From contig NZ_BDUC01000005.1 of NCBI RefSeq assembly GCF_002218085.1, positions 572,473 through 636,472 of the forward strand: DNA of 64,000 nt. Direction: 5' to 3'. Numbering within the stretch: position 1 is the first letter of the stretch; each line of letters starts with the position of its first letter. The position numbers were made by a program, and so were the translations under genes. The DNA is from Tolypothrix sp. NIES-4075 (GTDB taxonomy: Bacteria > Cyanobacteriota > Cyanobacteriia > Cyanobacteriales > Nostocaceae). Below are positions 32,992 through 42,057 of the stretch, piece after piece. The notes under the pieces are model-generated. The model was given only the letters and a program-made list of their open reading frames with translations, ran no database searches and was not told the DNA's origin.

Positions 32992-33876
32992 ATGGGATAT
33001 ATAATTGCAACCGCAAATATGAAAGGTGGTGTGGGCAAAACTACCCTCACGGTAAATTTGGCTACTTGTTTGGCGAAAAATCATGGCAAACGGGTACTTG
33101 TCCTTGATTTAGATGCCCAAATTAGCGCTACACTCAGTCTGATGTCACCGCTGGAGTTTGCCAAGCGTCGCAAACAATCACTGACATTTAGATATCTGAT
33201 AGACCAAATTATCAATCCACAGTCAAACCCAAAACATACGATTCACGATATTATTCACTCCGGCGTTTGTAAACTTTCAAATCTCGATATCTTACCCGGA
33301 GATATTGATTTGTATGATGAATTTGTTATTTCCGAAATGCTGCATCAACAAGCAGTTACTTTAGGAGAACAAGACTTTGAAACTATTTGGAATCGCTTTG
33401 AAAGAGTCTTATTAAGTAAAATTTTAGAACCAGTGCGGCAAGAATATGATTTTATTCTTTTGGATTGTGCCCCTGGCTATAATCTTTTAACTCGTAGCGC
33501 TTTAGCTTGCAGTGATTTCTACATACTTCCGGCGAAACCAGAACCTTTATCTGTAGTAGGTATTCAACTGCTGGAAAGACGCATTGCCCAATTAAAAGAC
33601 AGTCACGAACATGAAGCCCAAATTAATATAAAAATGCTAGGAATTGTATTCAGCATGTTAAGTAATAATATTCTCAATGGAAGATATTACAAACAAGTAA
33701 TGCACCGCGTTGTCGAAGATTTTGGCGTGGAAAAAATTTGTAAGGCGCAGATTCCAGTTGATGTAAATGTTGCTAAGGCTGTTGATAGTTTTATGCCAGT
33801 TGTTTTAAGTAGTCCCAACTCAGCGGGAGCAAAAGCATTTATGCAATTAACTCAGGAGTTGTTGCAAAAGCTGTAA
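32992..33876 (+). CDS. ParA family ATPase (stand-alone)
   Basis: 294 residues. The deviant Walker A box is MKGGVGKTTLTVNLA at the N-terminus, followed by VLVLDLDAQISATLS, the switch region FILLDCAPGYNLLTRSAL and the C-terminal PVDVNVAKAVDSFMPVVL. Such ATPases dimerise on DNA with ATP and position cargo. The ATG at 32992 has AGAGGA 8 nt upstream. It is divergent from the nuclease-ParA/ParB-like operon and shares the intergenic region with it. It is about as similar to MinD/Soj proteins as to its fused neighbour, judged by motif only. It could be part of the same system or an unrelated partitioning gene; the position favours the former. Confidence 0.85.
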   Translation: MGYIIATANMKGGVGKTTLTVNLATCLAKNHGKRVLVLDLDAQISATLSLMSPLEFAKRRKQSLTFRYLIDQIINPQSNPKHTIHDIIHSGVCKLSNLDILPGDIDLYDEFVISEMLHQQAVTLGEQDFETIWNRFERVLLSKILEPVRQEYDFILLDCAPGYNLLTRSALACSDFYILPAKPEPLSVVGIQLLERRIAQLKDSHEHEAQINIKMLGIVFSMLSNNILNGRYYKQVMHRVVEDFGVEKICKAQIPVDVNVAKAVDSFMPVVLSSPNSAGAKAFMQLTQELLQKL

Positions 33877-33899
33877 ATTAACAGTTAGGAGTTAGAATC

Positions 33900-34022
33900 T
33901 GGTAGGGTGCGTTATGGGCGGAACGTCCTAACGCACCGAAAATCTGGGATGGTGTGTTAGCCTACGGCATAACACACCCTACAAAACTACAAAACTATAC
34001 CGACGGGGAAACCCCGCCCCTA
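33900..34022. repeat. Row of three hairpin repeats between convergent genes
   Basis: GGTGCGTTA/TAACGCACC (33906-33937), GGTGTGTTA/TAACACACC (33951-33978) and a GGGG/CCCC hairpin near 34000. These TAGGGTGCGTTA-type palindromes are common intergenic repeats in cyanobacteria. They sit between the ParA gene and ileS, which converge, and may serve as transcription ends. Confidence 0.65.
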
Positions 34023-34025
34023 CCG

Positions 34026-36893
34026 TTAAAATTTGCCTGCTAGGGCTGCGACACACCGATCGCAAATTAAAGGATGTTTTGCTGATTCTCCTACATGAGT
34101 GGAATAGTTCCAGCAGCGATCGCATTTTTCACCCTCTGCATCTACTACCCCAATTCCCCATGCATCAGACTGTATGTTGTATTTCAGCTTTTGCAATGCT
34201 TCCGGAGTATCCAACACTTCCACCTGGGAAGTGATAAATAAATAGCGCAGTTCATCTACACCATTCCCAACGTCTGGATTCAGTGCTTTTACTGAATTTC
34301 TCAATTGTTCGTAAGCCACATATAGCAATACTTTAGCCTCCAAAGGAGCGCCAATCATCTTTTCCATTCTGGCATTATCTAACACTTTATTTACATCAGT
34401 GCGAATTTGCCGAATTTGTTGCCACAATTGAGCCAATTCTGGATTATGCCACTTTTGGTCTACTTGCACCCAGCCGGCTTCAAACACCGATTTGTAAGGC
34501 GTTTTATAAGGTAGATATTGCCAAATGTCTTCTGCCATGTGGGATAACACGGGTGCGATCGCTCGTGCTAAGTTTTCCAAAGCTACCTGCAACACCGTTT
34601 GACAACTGCGACGGCGGAAAGCATCACTGGCACTGATATACAATCTATCTTTGGCAGCATCCAAATAAAAGTTGGATAAATCTACCACACAGAAATTCTG
34701 CACGGTTTGGAAAAAGCGGAAGAATTGAAAACTATCAAACGCTTCCGTCACTTCCTTAAACACTTCCGTTATGCGATGCAGCATGTAACGGTCAAGTTCT
34801 GGCAATTCCTCAAAAGGTACTGCATCTTTCTCAGGGTCAAAGTCGTGCAAATTACCTAACAAAAACCGCGCCGTATTGCGAATTTTTTGCCGTACATCAC
34901 CAAGTTGCTTGAGGGTATTTTTCCCAATCCGCTGGTCAGAGGTATAATCTACCGACGACACCCACAAACGCAAAATGTCAGCACCATAGGGTGGTTCTTC
35001 TTTTTGATTTTTTCCACCTTTGATAATGATTGCTGGATCAATCACATTGCCCAGAGATTTACTCTGCTTGCGTCCTTGTTCGTCCAACGTAAAACCGTGA
35101 GTCAACACAGTTTTGTAAGGTGCAATGCCATTAACCGCTACACTGGTAAGCAAACTCGACTGAAACCAACCGCGATGCTGGTCGGAACCTTCCAGATAGA
35201 TATCAGCAGGGTAGCGCAATTCAGGACGCTGCTTGACAACAGCTGCCCAAGATGAGCCGGAATCAAACCATACATCCATCGTATCAGTACCTTTACGGTA
35301 AGATTTACCGTTATTGCGATACTGTTCTGGCAATAATTCTTCTACCGACAGTTCCCACCAAGCATCAGAACCTTTTTCAGCAACGATCGCTTGAACGTGA
35401 GCGATGGTTTCCGCATTCAGCAAAGGTTCATTAGTTGCTTCATCGTAAAAAACCGGAATTGGTACACCCCAACTGCGCTGACGGGAAATACACCAATCAG
35501 AACGTTCTGCAACCATTGGGGTGATGCGATTTTCTCCTTGTGCGGGAATCCATTTTACCGAAGCGATCGCCTTCAACGCTTCTTCTCGAAATCCCTCCAC
35601 CGAAGCAAACCATTGTTCGGTAGCGCGGAAAATCGTCGGCTTTTTCGTCCTCCAGTCGTAAGGATATTTATGCTGGTACGGTTCCTCTTTCAACAAAGAA
35701 CCCGCTTCCATCAAAGCATCAATCACCGCTTGATTTCCATCACCCAGCACATTCAACCCTGCAAACTGTCCCGCCTCAGAGGTAAAATTGCCATTATCAT
35801 CAACCGGCGCGAGAATAGGCAAACCATAACGCTGCCCCACAATGTAGTCTTCTTGACCGTGACCGGGTGCGGTATGTACCAACCCAGTACCCGACTCAGT
35901 AGTTACATAATCACCACCAATGACAATCGGACTTTGGCGATCGTATAGCGGGTGACGGTAAGTTGAATGTTCTAAATCTTTCCCTTTTACTGTGGCTTTC
36001 ACCGTCAACTCATTTCCCAAAGTTGCCGATAAACGTTCCACCAAATCAGCAGCCACGATAAGATATCTTTGCGTCTCTGCGTCTGACACTTCCACCACTG
36101 CATAATTGAGGTCAGGATTTAACGCTACCGCCAAATTCCCCGGAATAGTCCAAGGTGTCGTCGTCCAGATAGCCACACCCAATTGAGGCAAAAACTCACC
36201 CAACGCAGCTTTCACCCCATCCGATAAACTCACCATCTTGAAAGCCGCGTAGATACTCCGGGAAGTGTGTCCTTCCGGATATTCCAACTCAGCTTCAGCC
36301 AAAGCGGTATGAGAACTGGGACTCCAATGCACCGGCTTCAAACCGCGATAGATGTAGCCTTTTAACACCATCTCCCCGAAGACGCCGATTTGCGCTGCTT
36401 CGTATTCCGGGTTCAAAGTTAGATAAGGATGATCCCAATCACCCCAAACACCGTAACGTTTAAAATTGTTACGCTGGTCATCTACCGCAGCTAAAGCAAA
36501 TTCTTTCGCTTTTTGTCGCAGTTGTAAATCTGTCAAATTTTGTCGTTCTGCCGATTTCATATTCTGCAAAACTTTCAATTCAATCGGCAATCCGTGACAG
36601 TCCCAACCTGGGACGTAGCGAACTTTACGCCCGCGCAGCAACTGGTAGCGATTAATAATGTCTTTGAGAATTTTATTTAAAGCATGACCAATATGCAGCG
36701 AACCATTAGCGTAGGGTGGTCCATCATGCAGTATAAATAATTCGCCGGGGTTTTCTTGAGACAGGCGATCGTAAATTTTGTTTTCTGACCAAAATTTTTG
36801 GATTTCCGGTTCACGCTTCACAGCGTTTGCCCGCATATCAAAGTTAGTCTTGGGCAGGTTTACAGTATCTTTGTAGCTTCCAGTTTCTGTCAC
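34026..36893 (-). CDS. ileS: Isoleucyl-tRNA synthetase
   Basis: 955 residues from a GTG at 36893 (VTETGSYKDTVNLPKTNFDMR), which matches the usual start of cyanobacterial IleS. The frame is open to 36986, but the extra 31 residues are encoded by a short repeat (tandem GCGTCCCTAGTCCAA) and are probably not translated. Class I synthetase: PPYANGSLHIGHALN (HIGH box), the editing insertion (TTPWTIPGNLAVAL, SGTGLVHTAPGHGQEDY), KQSKSLGN (KMSKS box, Met replaced by Gln) and a C-terminal zinc finger (CDRCWNYSTH and CDRC). It charges tRNA-Ile and edits valine. Essential and single-standing. No T-box or other leader is visible. Confidence 0.96.
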   Translation of the reverse strand: MTETGSYKDTVNLPKTNFDMRANAVKREPEIQKFWSENKIYDRLSQENPGELFILHDGPPYANGSLHIGHALNKILKDIINRYQLLRGRKVRYVPGWDCHGLPIELKVLQNMKSAERQNLTDLQLRQKAKEFALAAVDDQRNNFKRYGVWGDWDHPYLTLNPEYEAAQIGVFGEMVLKGYIYRGLKPVHWSPSSHTALAEAELEYPEGHTSRSIYAAFKMVSLSDGVKAALGEFLPQLGVAIWTTTPWTIPGNLAVALNPDLNYAVVEVSDAETQRYLIVAADLVERLSATLGNELTVKATVKGKDLEHSTYRHPLYDRQSPIVIGGDYVTTESGTGLVHTAPGHGQEDYIVGQRYGLPILAPVDDNGNFTSEAGQFAGLNVLGDGNQAVIDALMEAGSLLKEEPYQHKYPYDWRTKKPTIFRATEQWFASVEGFREEALKAIASVKWIPAQGENRITPMVAERSDWCISRQRSWGVPIPVFYDEATNEPLLNAETIAHVQAIVAEKGSDAWWELSVEELLPEQYRNNGKSYRKGTDTMDVWFDSGSSWAAVVKQRPELRYPADIYLEGSDQHRGWFQSSLLTSVAVNGIAPYKTVLTHGFTLDEQGRKQSKSLGNVIDPAIIIKGGKNQKEEPPYGADILRLWVSSVDYTSDQRIGKNTLKQLGDVRQKIRNTARFLLGNLHDFDPEKDAVPFEELPELDRYMLHRITEVFKEVTEAFDSFQFFRFFQTVQNFCVVDLSNFYLDAAKDRLYISASDAFRRRSCQTVLQVALENLARAIAPVLSHMAEDIWQYLPYKTPYKSVFEAGWVQVDQKWHNPELAQLWQQIRQIRTDVNKVLDNARMEKMIGAPLEAKVLLYVAYEQLRNSVKALNPDVGNGVDELRYLFITSQVEVLDTPEALQKLKYNIQSDAWGIGVVDAEGEKCDRCWNYSTHVGESAKHPLICDRCVAALAGKF

Positions 36894-37074
36894 GGTGCTG
36901 ATTTTCAAAGAATAATAAAGTAGGGACGCTTGGACTAGGGACGCTTGGACTGGGGACTGAGTACTGTGAAAAAATAGAGCTGCCATAATAATATCTTTTC
37001 TAGCCCCTAGCCCCTAGCCCCTTCATGCTAATGTATTCTACTTTTTTCTATTGTAGTATAGTATAACGCATTTT

Positions 37075-37218
37075 GTAGTAAGCGCTTTAGCGCTTTCTGT
37101 AGAGACGCGACGCCAGTCGCTACAACGGAACGGCAGTCGCTACAAAGCTCTTAACCCGCGCAACGCGCTGCCTCGGAAACCTCCGCAACGCGCTGGCTCA
37201 AATTTCGCGTCTCTACTA
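37075..37218. repeat. Nested repeat: half of a GTAGTAAG element interrupted by a GTAGAGACGCG element
   Basis: The left half GTAGTAAGCGCTTTAGCGCT (37075-37094) is like the double-hairpin family, but instead of its right half comes GTAGAGACGCGA (37099) running to CGCGTCTCTAC (about 37205-37215), which pair. Between them are GC-rich direct units (CGGCAGTCGCTACAA, CGCAACGCGCTG). The palindrome at 48228-48257 is a minimal copy of the inner element. The 36894-37222 gap has no supported gene. Confidence 0.6.
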
Positions 37219-37222
37219 CGAA

Positions 37223-38110
37223 TTATCTAATTCCTTCGTTTGGCTTATCTGTCGGTTCTTCTGCTGGAGGAGCAAGTACGGCATCGGGAGCAATTTCTTC
37301 AACCGGAATTTTTGCTAATTCAGCAACAGCAGCTTCTTCAGCAACAGCAGCTTCTTTGGCTGCTTTTACTAATTCGGGTGCTGGAGGGTGAGGAGGAATT
37401 GCTTGGGGAGTTTCGCTTTTTGCTTCGGTGTCTGTAGTGACTACTGCTTGTTCTGTAGCGGTGTCAGAAGTTGTGGGAGTGACTACTGCTTGTTCTGTAG
37501 CGATGTCAGAAGTTGTGGGAGTGGTTACAGCTTGTTCTGTAGCGGTGTCAGAAGTTGTGGGAGTGGTTACAGCTTGTTCTGTAGCGATGTCAGAAGTTGT
37601 GGGAGTGGTTACAGCTTGTTCTGATATGGGGGTGCGTTTGTCAACAACCTCAACAGGAGTTTTACTTGTAGGTGCAGAAGTTGTTTGAGGAGTCTTTTTA
37701 TTTAAAGTTTGTTGTGCTTTATCTTTCACTCCAGAGAAAATGTTGCCAAAGCCTTTTTGGATTTGGGCAAGCCGCTGTGGAAGTGAGATATTAGAAGCTT
37801 GATTTTCAATGGTATTTGTCACCGCTTCTGTACTGGGGATCGGGGTTTGTTGCGTCTTTGGTGTCACTTGCCGACGTAGTGACAGAGTTTGCGTTATCGA
37901 CCAACCCAAAAGCGCCACACTAGCCACATGACCAAGTAAAAGACCCCCAGTAATGCGTCGGGCAAACACCCATAATACTAATGCGTAGAAAAATCCTACA
38001 CCACTCCAAATAAAGTCATTCTTACGATGGATTTCCGGGAAAAAGAAAGCTGCTAAATAAATGGCTAAACTACCAAGACCGACCGCCAAAGCTAGGACAT
38101 ATGCCAGCAT
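37223..38110 (-). CDS. Ycf66 family membrane protein with variable repeat tail
   Basis: 295 residues. The first 85 residues are a clear Ycf66 domain (MLAYVLALAVGLGSLAIYL, AAFFFPEIHRKNDFIWSGVG, FARRITGGLLLGHVASVALLGW) with three membrane helices; the family is confined to cyanobacteria and plastids and its function is unknown. The remaining 210 residues are low-complexity, with four to five tandem copies of a 14-residue unit (EQAVTTPTTSDIAT and variants) at about residues 165-230, then an alanine-rich acidic tail. The 42-bp DNA units (about 37440-37625) are nearly identical, so copy number is likely to vary between strains. It is divergent from gnd. Confidence 0.88.
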   Translation of the reverse strand: MLAYVLALAVGLGSLAIYLAAFFFPEIHRKNDFIWSGVGFFYALVLWVFARRITGGLLLGHVASVALLGWSITQTLSLRRQVTPKTQQTPIPSTEAVTNTIENQASNISLPQRLAQIQKGFGNIFSGVKDKAQQTLNKKTPQTTSAPTSKTPVEVVDKRTPISEQAVTTPTTSDIATEQAVTTPTTSDTATEQAVTTPTTSDIATEQAVVTPTTSDTATEQAVVTTDTEAKSETPQAIPPHPPAPELVKAAKEAAVAEEAAVAELAKIPVEEIAPDAVLAPPAEEPTDKPNEGIR

Positions 38111-38505
38111 TTTGTGGTTACTCCTTACTGTGTCATTTGACTAAAAAGAATTCAGGAGCCAGAAGCCAGAAGCCAGAATACTTTCTATGAGACTAGCGTA
38201 TGACTCGTTAATGAAAGCGAACTTACTTTGAGGCAGGGGAAATAAATTCAAAACCTCTTTAATACTGTATATGTTTATGGATCAGATTCTCCGCGTCTCT
38301 ACTCCTGACTTCTAACTCCTCATCTCCATTTTGCAAATTTTGCTAGATAATTGTTGAATAGGATACAAATTAAAATTAATTATCTATGTAAGGTGTGAAT
38401 TTTTCCAGTCCTAAAGAACTCTTAATCTCTTCTTTAGGAGAGAAGGTAAAATCTCGGACTACCCTTAAAGATAAAAGGATCTGCAAGAGTTAGCCAAAAG
38501 AATTT
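38111..38505. other. Divergent intergenic region between ycf66-like gene and gnd
   Basis: 395 bp with no supported gene. A short heptamer array, CAGGAGC-CAGAAGC-CAGAAGC-CAGAATA, lies at 38153-38180. The gnd leader follows an AT-rich block, and the region should hold promoters for both genes; no convincing boxes were picked out by eye. Confidence 0.5.
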
Positions 38506-39933
38506 ATGACCCTACAAAGCTTTGGTGTGATTGGTTTAGCCGTTATGGGTGAGAACATCGCTCTGAATGTCGAGCGTAATGGCTTCCCAATTGCAGTTTA
38601 TAACCGCTCACGCGAGAAAACCGATGCCTTCATGGCACAGCGTGCCCCAGGAAGGAACGTAAAAGCTGCTTTTACCCTGGAAGAGTTTGTTGCCTCTCTA
38701 GAACGTCCCCGCAAAATTTTAGTGATGGTGCAAGCTGGTAAGCCAGTGGATGCAGTAATTGCCCAGCTAAAACCTTTGCTGTCTGAAGGTGACATTATTA
38801 TTGACGGTGGCAACTCTTGGTTTGAAGATACTGAAAGACGCACTAAAGAATTAGAACCAGCCGGATTTCGGTTTATTGGGATGGGTGTCAGTGGTGGTGA
38901 AGAAGGAGCGCTAAATGGTCCTTCACTCATGCCTGGAGGTACAGAAAGTTCCTATGAGTATCTTTCGCCAATTTTTACAAAAATTGCCGCCCAAGTCGAT
39001 GATGGTCCTTGTGTAACTTACATTGGTCCTGGTGGTGCCGGTCACTATGTAAAAATGGTACACAACGGCATTGAGTACGGCGATATGCAACTTATCGCTG
39101 AAGCTTACGATTTGCTGAAAAATGCCGCAGGTCTTGACCCTAGTCAGCTACACGAAGTTTTTGCTGAGTGGAACACCACTGACGAACTCGATTCGTTTTT
39201 GATTGAAATTACGGCAAATATTTTCCCCTACATTGACCCAGATACAAATCTACCTTTGGTGGATTTGATTGTGGATGCAGCAGGGCAAAAGGGTACAGGA
39301 CGCTGGACTGTGCAAACTGCGTTAGAATTGGGAGTTGCGATTCCCACAATCACAGCCGCAGTAAATGCGCGGATTATGTCTTCGATTAAAGATGAGCGGG
39401 TTGCTGCATCGAAGATTTTGACTGGTCCAACTGGCAAGTATGACGGACAGACCAAAGACTTTATCAATATGGTGCGCGATGCTCTATATTGCTCGAAAAT
39501 CTGCTCATACGCTCAAGGAATGGCACTTTTAGGCACAGCTTCCAAAGCGTATAATTTTAACTTGGATTTAGGCGAAATGGCGCGGATTTGGAAGGGTGGC
39601 TGTATTATTCGCGCTAGATTCTTAAATAAAATTAAGAAAGCTTTTGACGAAAATCCCACACTACCTAACTTGCTATTGGCTCCGGAATTCAAGCAGACGA
39701 TTCTCGACAGACAAACAGCTTGGCGTGAAGTGTTGGCTACAGCAGCTAAACTAGGTATTCCCGTGCCGGCATTTAGCGCGTCATTAGATTATTTTGACAG
39801 CTATCGACGCGATCGCCTACCCCAAAATCTCACTCAAGCACAACGCGACTACTTTGGGGCGCATACTTACTTGCGGACTGATAAATCTGGTACTTTCCAC
39901 ACTGAATGGGTTCCTATTGCTGAAACTAAGTAA
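38506..39933 (+). CDS. gnd: 6-phosphogluconate dehydrogenase, decarboxylating
   Basis: 475 residues. Catalyses oxidative decarboxylation of 6-phosphogluconate to ribulose 5-phosphate with NADP+, in the oxidative pentose phosphate pathway that feeds dark metabolism and heterocyst nitrogenase. Seen: the Rossmann motif GVIGLAVMGENIALN with NRSREKTDAF for NADP binding, the substrate signature DGGNSWFEDTERR, GVSGGEEGALNGPSLMPGG, catalytic KMVHNGIEYGDMQ, and the C-terminal tail with HTEW. Length is normal for the long (dimeric) type. The stop is followed by a good terminator at 39991-40021, so it is monocistronic. Confidence 0.97.
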   Translation: MTLQSFGVIGLAVMGENIALNVERNGFPIAVYNRSREKTDAFMAQRAPGRNVKAAFTLEEFVASLERPRKILVMVQAGKPVDAVIAQLKPLLSEGDIIIDGGNSWFEDTERRTKELEPAGFRFIGMGVSGGEEGALNGPSLMPGGTESSYEYLSPIFTKIAAQVDDGPCVTYIGPGGAGHYVKMVHNGIEYGDMQLIAEAYDLLKNAAGLDPSQLHEVFAEWNTTDELDSFLIEITANIFPYIDPDTNLPLVDLIVDAAGQKGTGRWTVQTALELGVAIPTITAAVNARIMSSIKDERVAASKILTGPTGKYDGQTKDFINMVRDALYCSKICSYAQGMALLGTASKAYNFNLDLGEMARIWKGGCIIRARFLNKIKKAFDENPTLPNLLLAPEFKQTILDRQTAWREVLATAAKLGIPVPAFSASLDYFDSYRRDRLPQNLTQAQRDYFGAHTYLRTDKSGTFHTEWVPIAETK

Positions 39934-39990
39934 GCTTTCACACCTCTACATTTTGTGAAAGTCTAAAGCGTTCAGGTTCTTTTATTTGAG

Positions 39991-40021
39991 GTGACTCTGA
40001 GTTTCAGGGTCACTTTCTTTT
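39991..40021 (+). terminator. Rho-independent terminator of gnd
   Basis: GTGACTCTGA (39991-40000) and TCAGGGTCAC (40004-40013) form a 10-bp stem with one T-G wobble and a 3-nt loop, followed by TTTCTTTT. Confidence 0.85.
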
Positions 40022-40050
40022 GGGAAATTGGGAATTGGTAATTGGTAATT
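40022..40050. repeat. Short heptameric repeat
   Basis: GGAAATT-GGGAATT-GGTAATT-GGTAATT, directly after the gnd terminator and before the convergent kinase gene. Confidence 0.75.
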
Positions 40051-40082
40051 GTGTTCTACACCCGTAGCCTTTTTTGGTGATT

Positions 40083-41225
40083 TTAGGGATTGTTATTACC
40101 AAGATATTTCTTTTTTAATTCTTCTAGTTCTTGATCTATTTGGCTTTTGCTAGAAGGTTGAGATGTAGGTTGTGGTGGTGGTTGTTTTATATTTTGTTGA
40201 GGTTTGCTACCGCCAAGAAATTGTGTTTTCAATTCTTCTAATTCCAGATCAATTTGGCTGTTAGTTTTTGTGACAACCACAGGTTTAGAAGCTTGCGGTG
40301 GTTGAATTACAGGTTTTGCTGATTTGGGCGGTGTGGCAGCTATATGCGGCTGTTGATTCAAATTTCTAAGAACTTCATCTACTGTTTGGTAGCGACGCAC
40401 GGGGATGCTTTCTAGCATTTTATCTAGGACTTTTCCTAACTGCTCGTTTATAGGAGTTTTTAAGTATTGCCGCCAAATCCAAGTATCGTTGTTGATATCA
40501 TAGGAGTCAAAAGGCGATCGCGCTGTTAATAAGCAAACACAAGTTGCACCCAAACTGTAGATATCGCTGGCAAAAATAGCTTTTCCTCTAATTTGTTCTG
40601 GTGCTACATATTCGGGGCTTCCTATACTTGTACCAGTTTGATTTAAGGCGGTGTTACTAGCAATTTTAGCTGCACCAAAATCTACTAATACTAGTTCGTT
40701 AGTACTTGCACGACGAATAATATTTTCTGGCTTAATGTCGCGATGAATAACTTGTCTTTGATGACAAAATTGCAACACTGCTAATAAATCATTCAGTAAT
40801 TGCCGTATTTGCGTTTCGTTGAAAGCGCCATTTTGTGCTAGTTCTTGTGCGAGGTTTTGCCCGTCGATGAATTCTTGGACGAGAAACTGGCGATCGTCTT
40901 GAGTAAAATATGCTAGTAGTTCGGGAATTTGCGGATGTTTGCCCAATTCATCTAAGCGCACCGCTTCTTGAACAAATAACTCTACGGCTTTTTGTACGGT
41001 GTTAGTGCCCTGCGCTTGGGGGTAAAATTGCTTAATTACACAACGCGGTTTTGAAGGTTTATCCTCATCCACTGCCAAAAAAGTGATGCCAAAACCACCT
41101 TGTCCTATCGGTTTGATAGCACGGTAGCGTTCTTTGAGGAGTAATTTGGAACCGCAAGTTTGGCAAAACTTGATCTTATCAGGATTCTGGGGTTTTGGAC
41201 AACGGGGATTGAGACAGTAGCTCAT
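40083..41225 (-). CDS. Serine/threonine protein kinase with N-terminal zinc-ribbon
   Basis: 380 residues. The N-terminus CLNPRCPKPQNPDKIKFCQTCG is a four-cysteine zinc ribbon found on many cyanobacterial Hanks-type kinases. Kinase domain at about 30-290: glycine loop GQGGFGITF, CVIKQFYP (lysine), VIHRDIKPENI (catalytic Asp), LVDFGAAK (DFG) and SPEYVAPEQIRG. The C-terminal tail is disordered and contains a duplicated QIDxELEELKxxxLG segment (residues about 325-340 and 362-378), which may be a binding motif. No membrane helix, so the kinase is soluble. Its closest relative in the window is the WD40-kinase at 42648, with two toxin-antitoxin modules between them. Confidence 0.93.
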   Translation of the reverse strand: MSYCLNPRCPKPQNPDKIKFCQTCGSKLLLKERYRAIKPIGQGGFGITFLAVDEDKPSKPRCVIKQFYPQAQGTNTVQKAVELFVQEAVRLDELGKHPQIPELLAYFTQDDRQFLVQEFIDGQNLAQELAQNGAFNETQIRQLLNDLLAVLQFCHQRQVIHRDIKPENIIRRASTNELVLVDFGAAKIASNTALNQTGTSIGSPEYVAPEQIRGKAIFASDIYSLGATCVCLLTARSPFDSYDINNDTWIWRQYLKTPINEQLGKVLDKMLESIPVRRYQTVDEVLRNLNQQPHIAATPPKSAKPVIQPPQASKPVVVTKTNSQIDLELEELKTQFLGGSKPQQNIKQPPPQPTSQPSSKSQIDQELEELKKKYLGNNNP

Positions 41226-41286
41226 GTTGAGGATTTTGGGATACCTGTCTTTATTGTGCCGCAGCTATTGCCATCAGGGGTGTGTT

Positions 41287-41733
41287 TTATGTTCGCCAAT
41301 TATCCAACTTCAGGCTGTAACCAAATGATTGAAGGCGCTGATAATGTGGTAAATTACCAGTGATTAAGGTTAAGTTGTTTTGGGATGCGATAGCGAAGCG
41401 CTGCTGCGAAGCGCAGATCGCTGCAATCATAGAATCGGCAAGTCCTATCGGTTGTCCCGTCCGTTCTAAATCTGCATAGATCCGTCCTGCCAATTCCGCA
41501 TCAGGAAGTTGCAATGTTAACACCTCAGCAGCGGCAATCTCAATAAATAACTCGTGTATTTTATCTTCGCGTTGGCGCTTATGCTAGCCTTTGACAATCT
41601 CCAAAACTGTGATTGTGGAGATGGTATAGCAACCGAAAGCATTACGATTAGTGGAAGCTGTAATTGCAACGCGCTGATTAATGCCTTTGAGAATCTCAGA
41701 AAAGATATCCGTGTCAAGTAGTACTTTGTCCAA
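41287..41733 (-). pseudogene. VapC-type PIN toxin interrupted by one amber codon
   Basis: Minus-strand frame from a TTG at 41733: the first 49 codons read as a PIN-domain N-terminus (DKVVLLDTDIFSEILKG-like, ending LEIVKG), then TAG at 41584-41586, then 98 codons in the same frame (HKRQREDKIHELFIEIAAA to SYSLKLDNWRT). The second half has GLADSMIAAICA and LITGNLPHY, the usual VapC acid and Asn motifs. Family members commonly have Tyr after VKG, so one base change (TAT or TAC to TAG) explains the break. No frameshift is needed. A toxin is likely lost unless the stop is read through. The antitoxin gene upstream overlaps it by 20 bp. Confidence 0.85.
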
Positions 41734-41968
41734 AGCGTTGATTTAATGGGTGTGCTGCCCGATCTCTCATGATTTCTTCAAGTATCTCATCTATTAGCTC
41801 AGGTTCGTCGGCATAAAGTCCTAGCAAGCGGTCTTTTGGCGGTTCTGTCACCGCTAGTTGATCAATGGCGTCTGTTATTAGTTGCGACAAGTCACAATGG
41901 CGCGATTTTGCCAACCAACGTGCTTTTTCAAGGGTTTTTTCGTCAAGTTGCAATTCTATTTTTTCCAC
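41714..41968 (-). CDS. VapB-like antitoxin
   Basis: 84 residues, overlapping the start of the broken vapC by 20 bp on the same strand, which is the normal antitoxin-toxin order. MEKIELQLDEKTLEKARWLAKSR followed by CDLSQLITDAIDQL has the strand-helix-helix layout of a ribbon-helix-helix or Arc/CopG-type DNA-binding domain. The C-terminal half (ELIDEILEEIMRDRAAHPLNQRFG) should wrap the toxin. The frame is intact. With its toxin truncated it may persist as a DNA-binding remnant or may neutralise a related toxin elsewhere. Confidence 0.8.
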   Translation of the reverse strand: MEKIELQLDEKTLEKARWLAKSRHCDLSQLITDAIDQLAVTEPPKDRLLGLYADEPELIDEILEEIMRDRAAHPLNQRFGQSTT

Positions 41969-42057
41969 GGGGTAAGATTTGAAAGCATGTGTGATGCAGC
42001 GATTTTAGCATTTTGGATTTAAGGTATCAGACGCGAAATATTGCATTTTTACATTGC

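Noticed and set aside
35391..35948. 185-codon frame opposite ileS
   Set aside because: Antisense shadow of a strongly conserved gene; no family features.
36894..36986. 31-residue N-terminal extension of IleS
   Set aside because: Encoded by a tandem intergenic repeat; the GTG at 36893 gives the usual family start.
37240..37688. Overlapping plus-strand frames of 65 to 86 codons
   Set aside because: Products of the 42-bp repeat read antisense to the Ycf66 gene.
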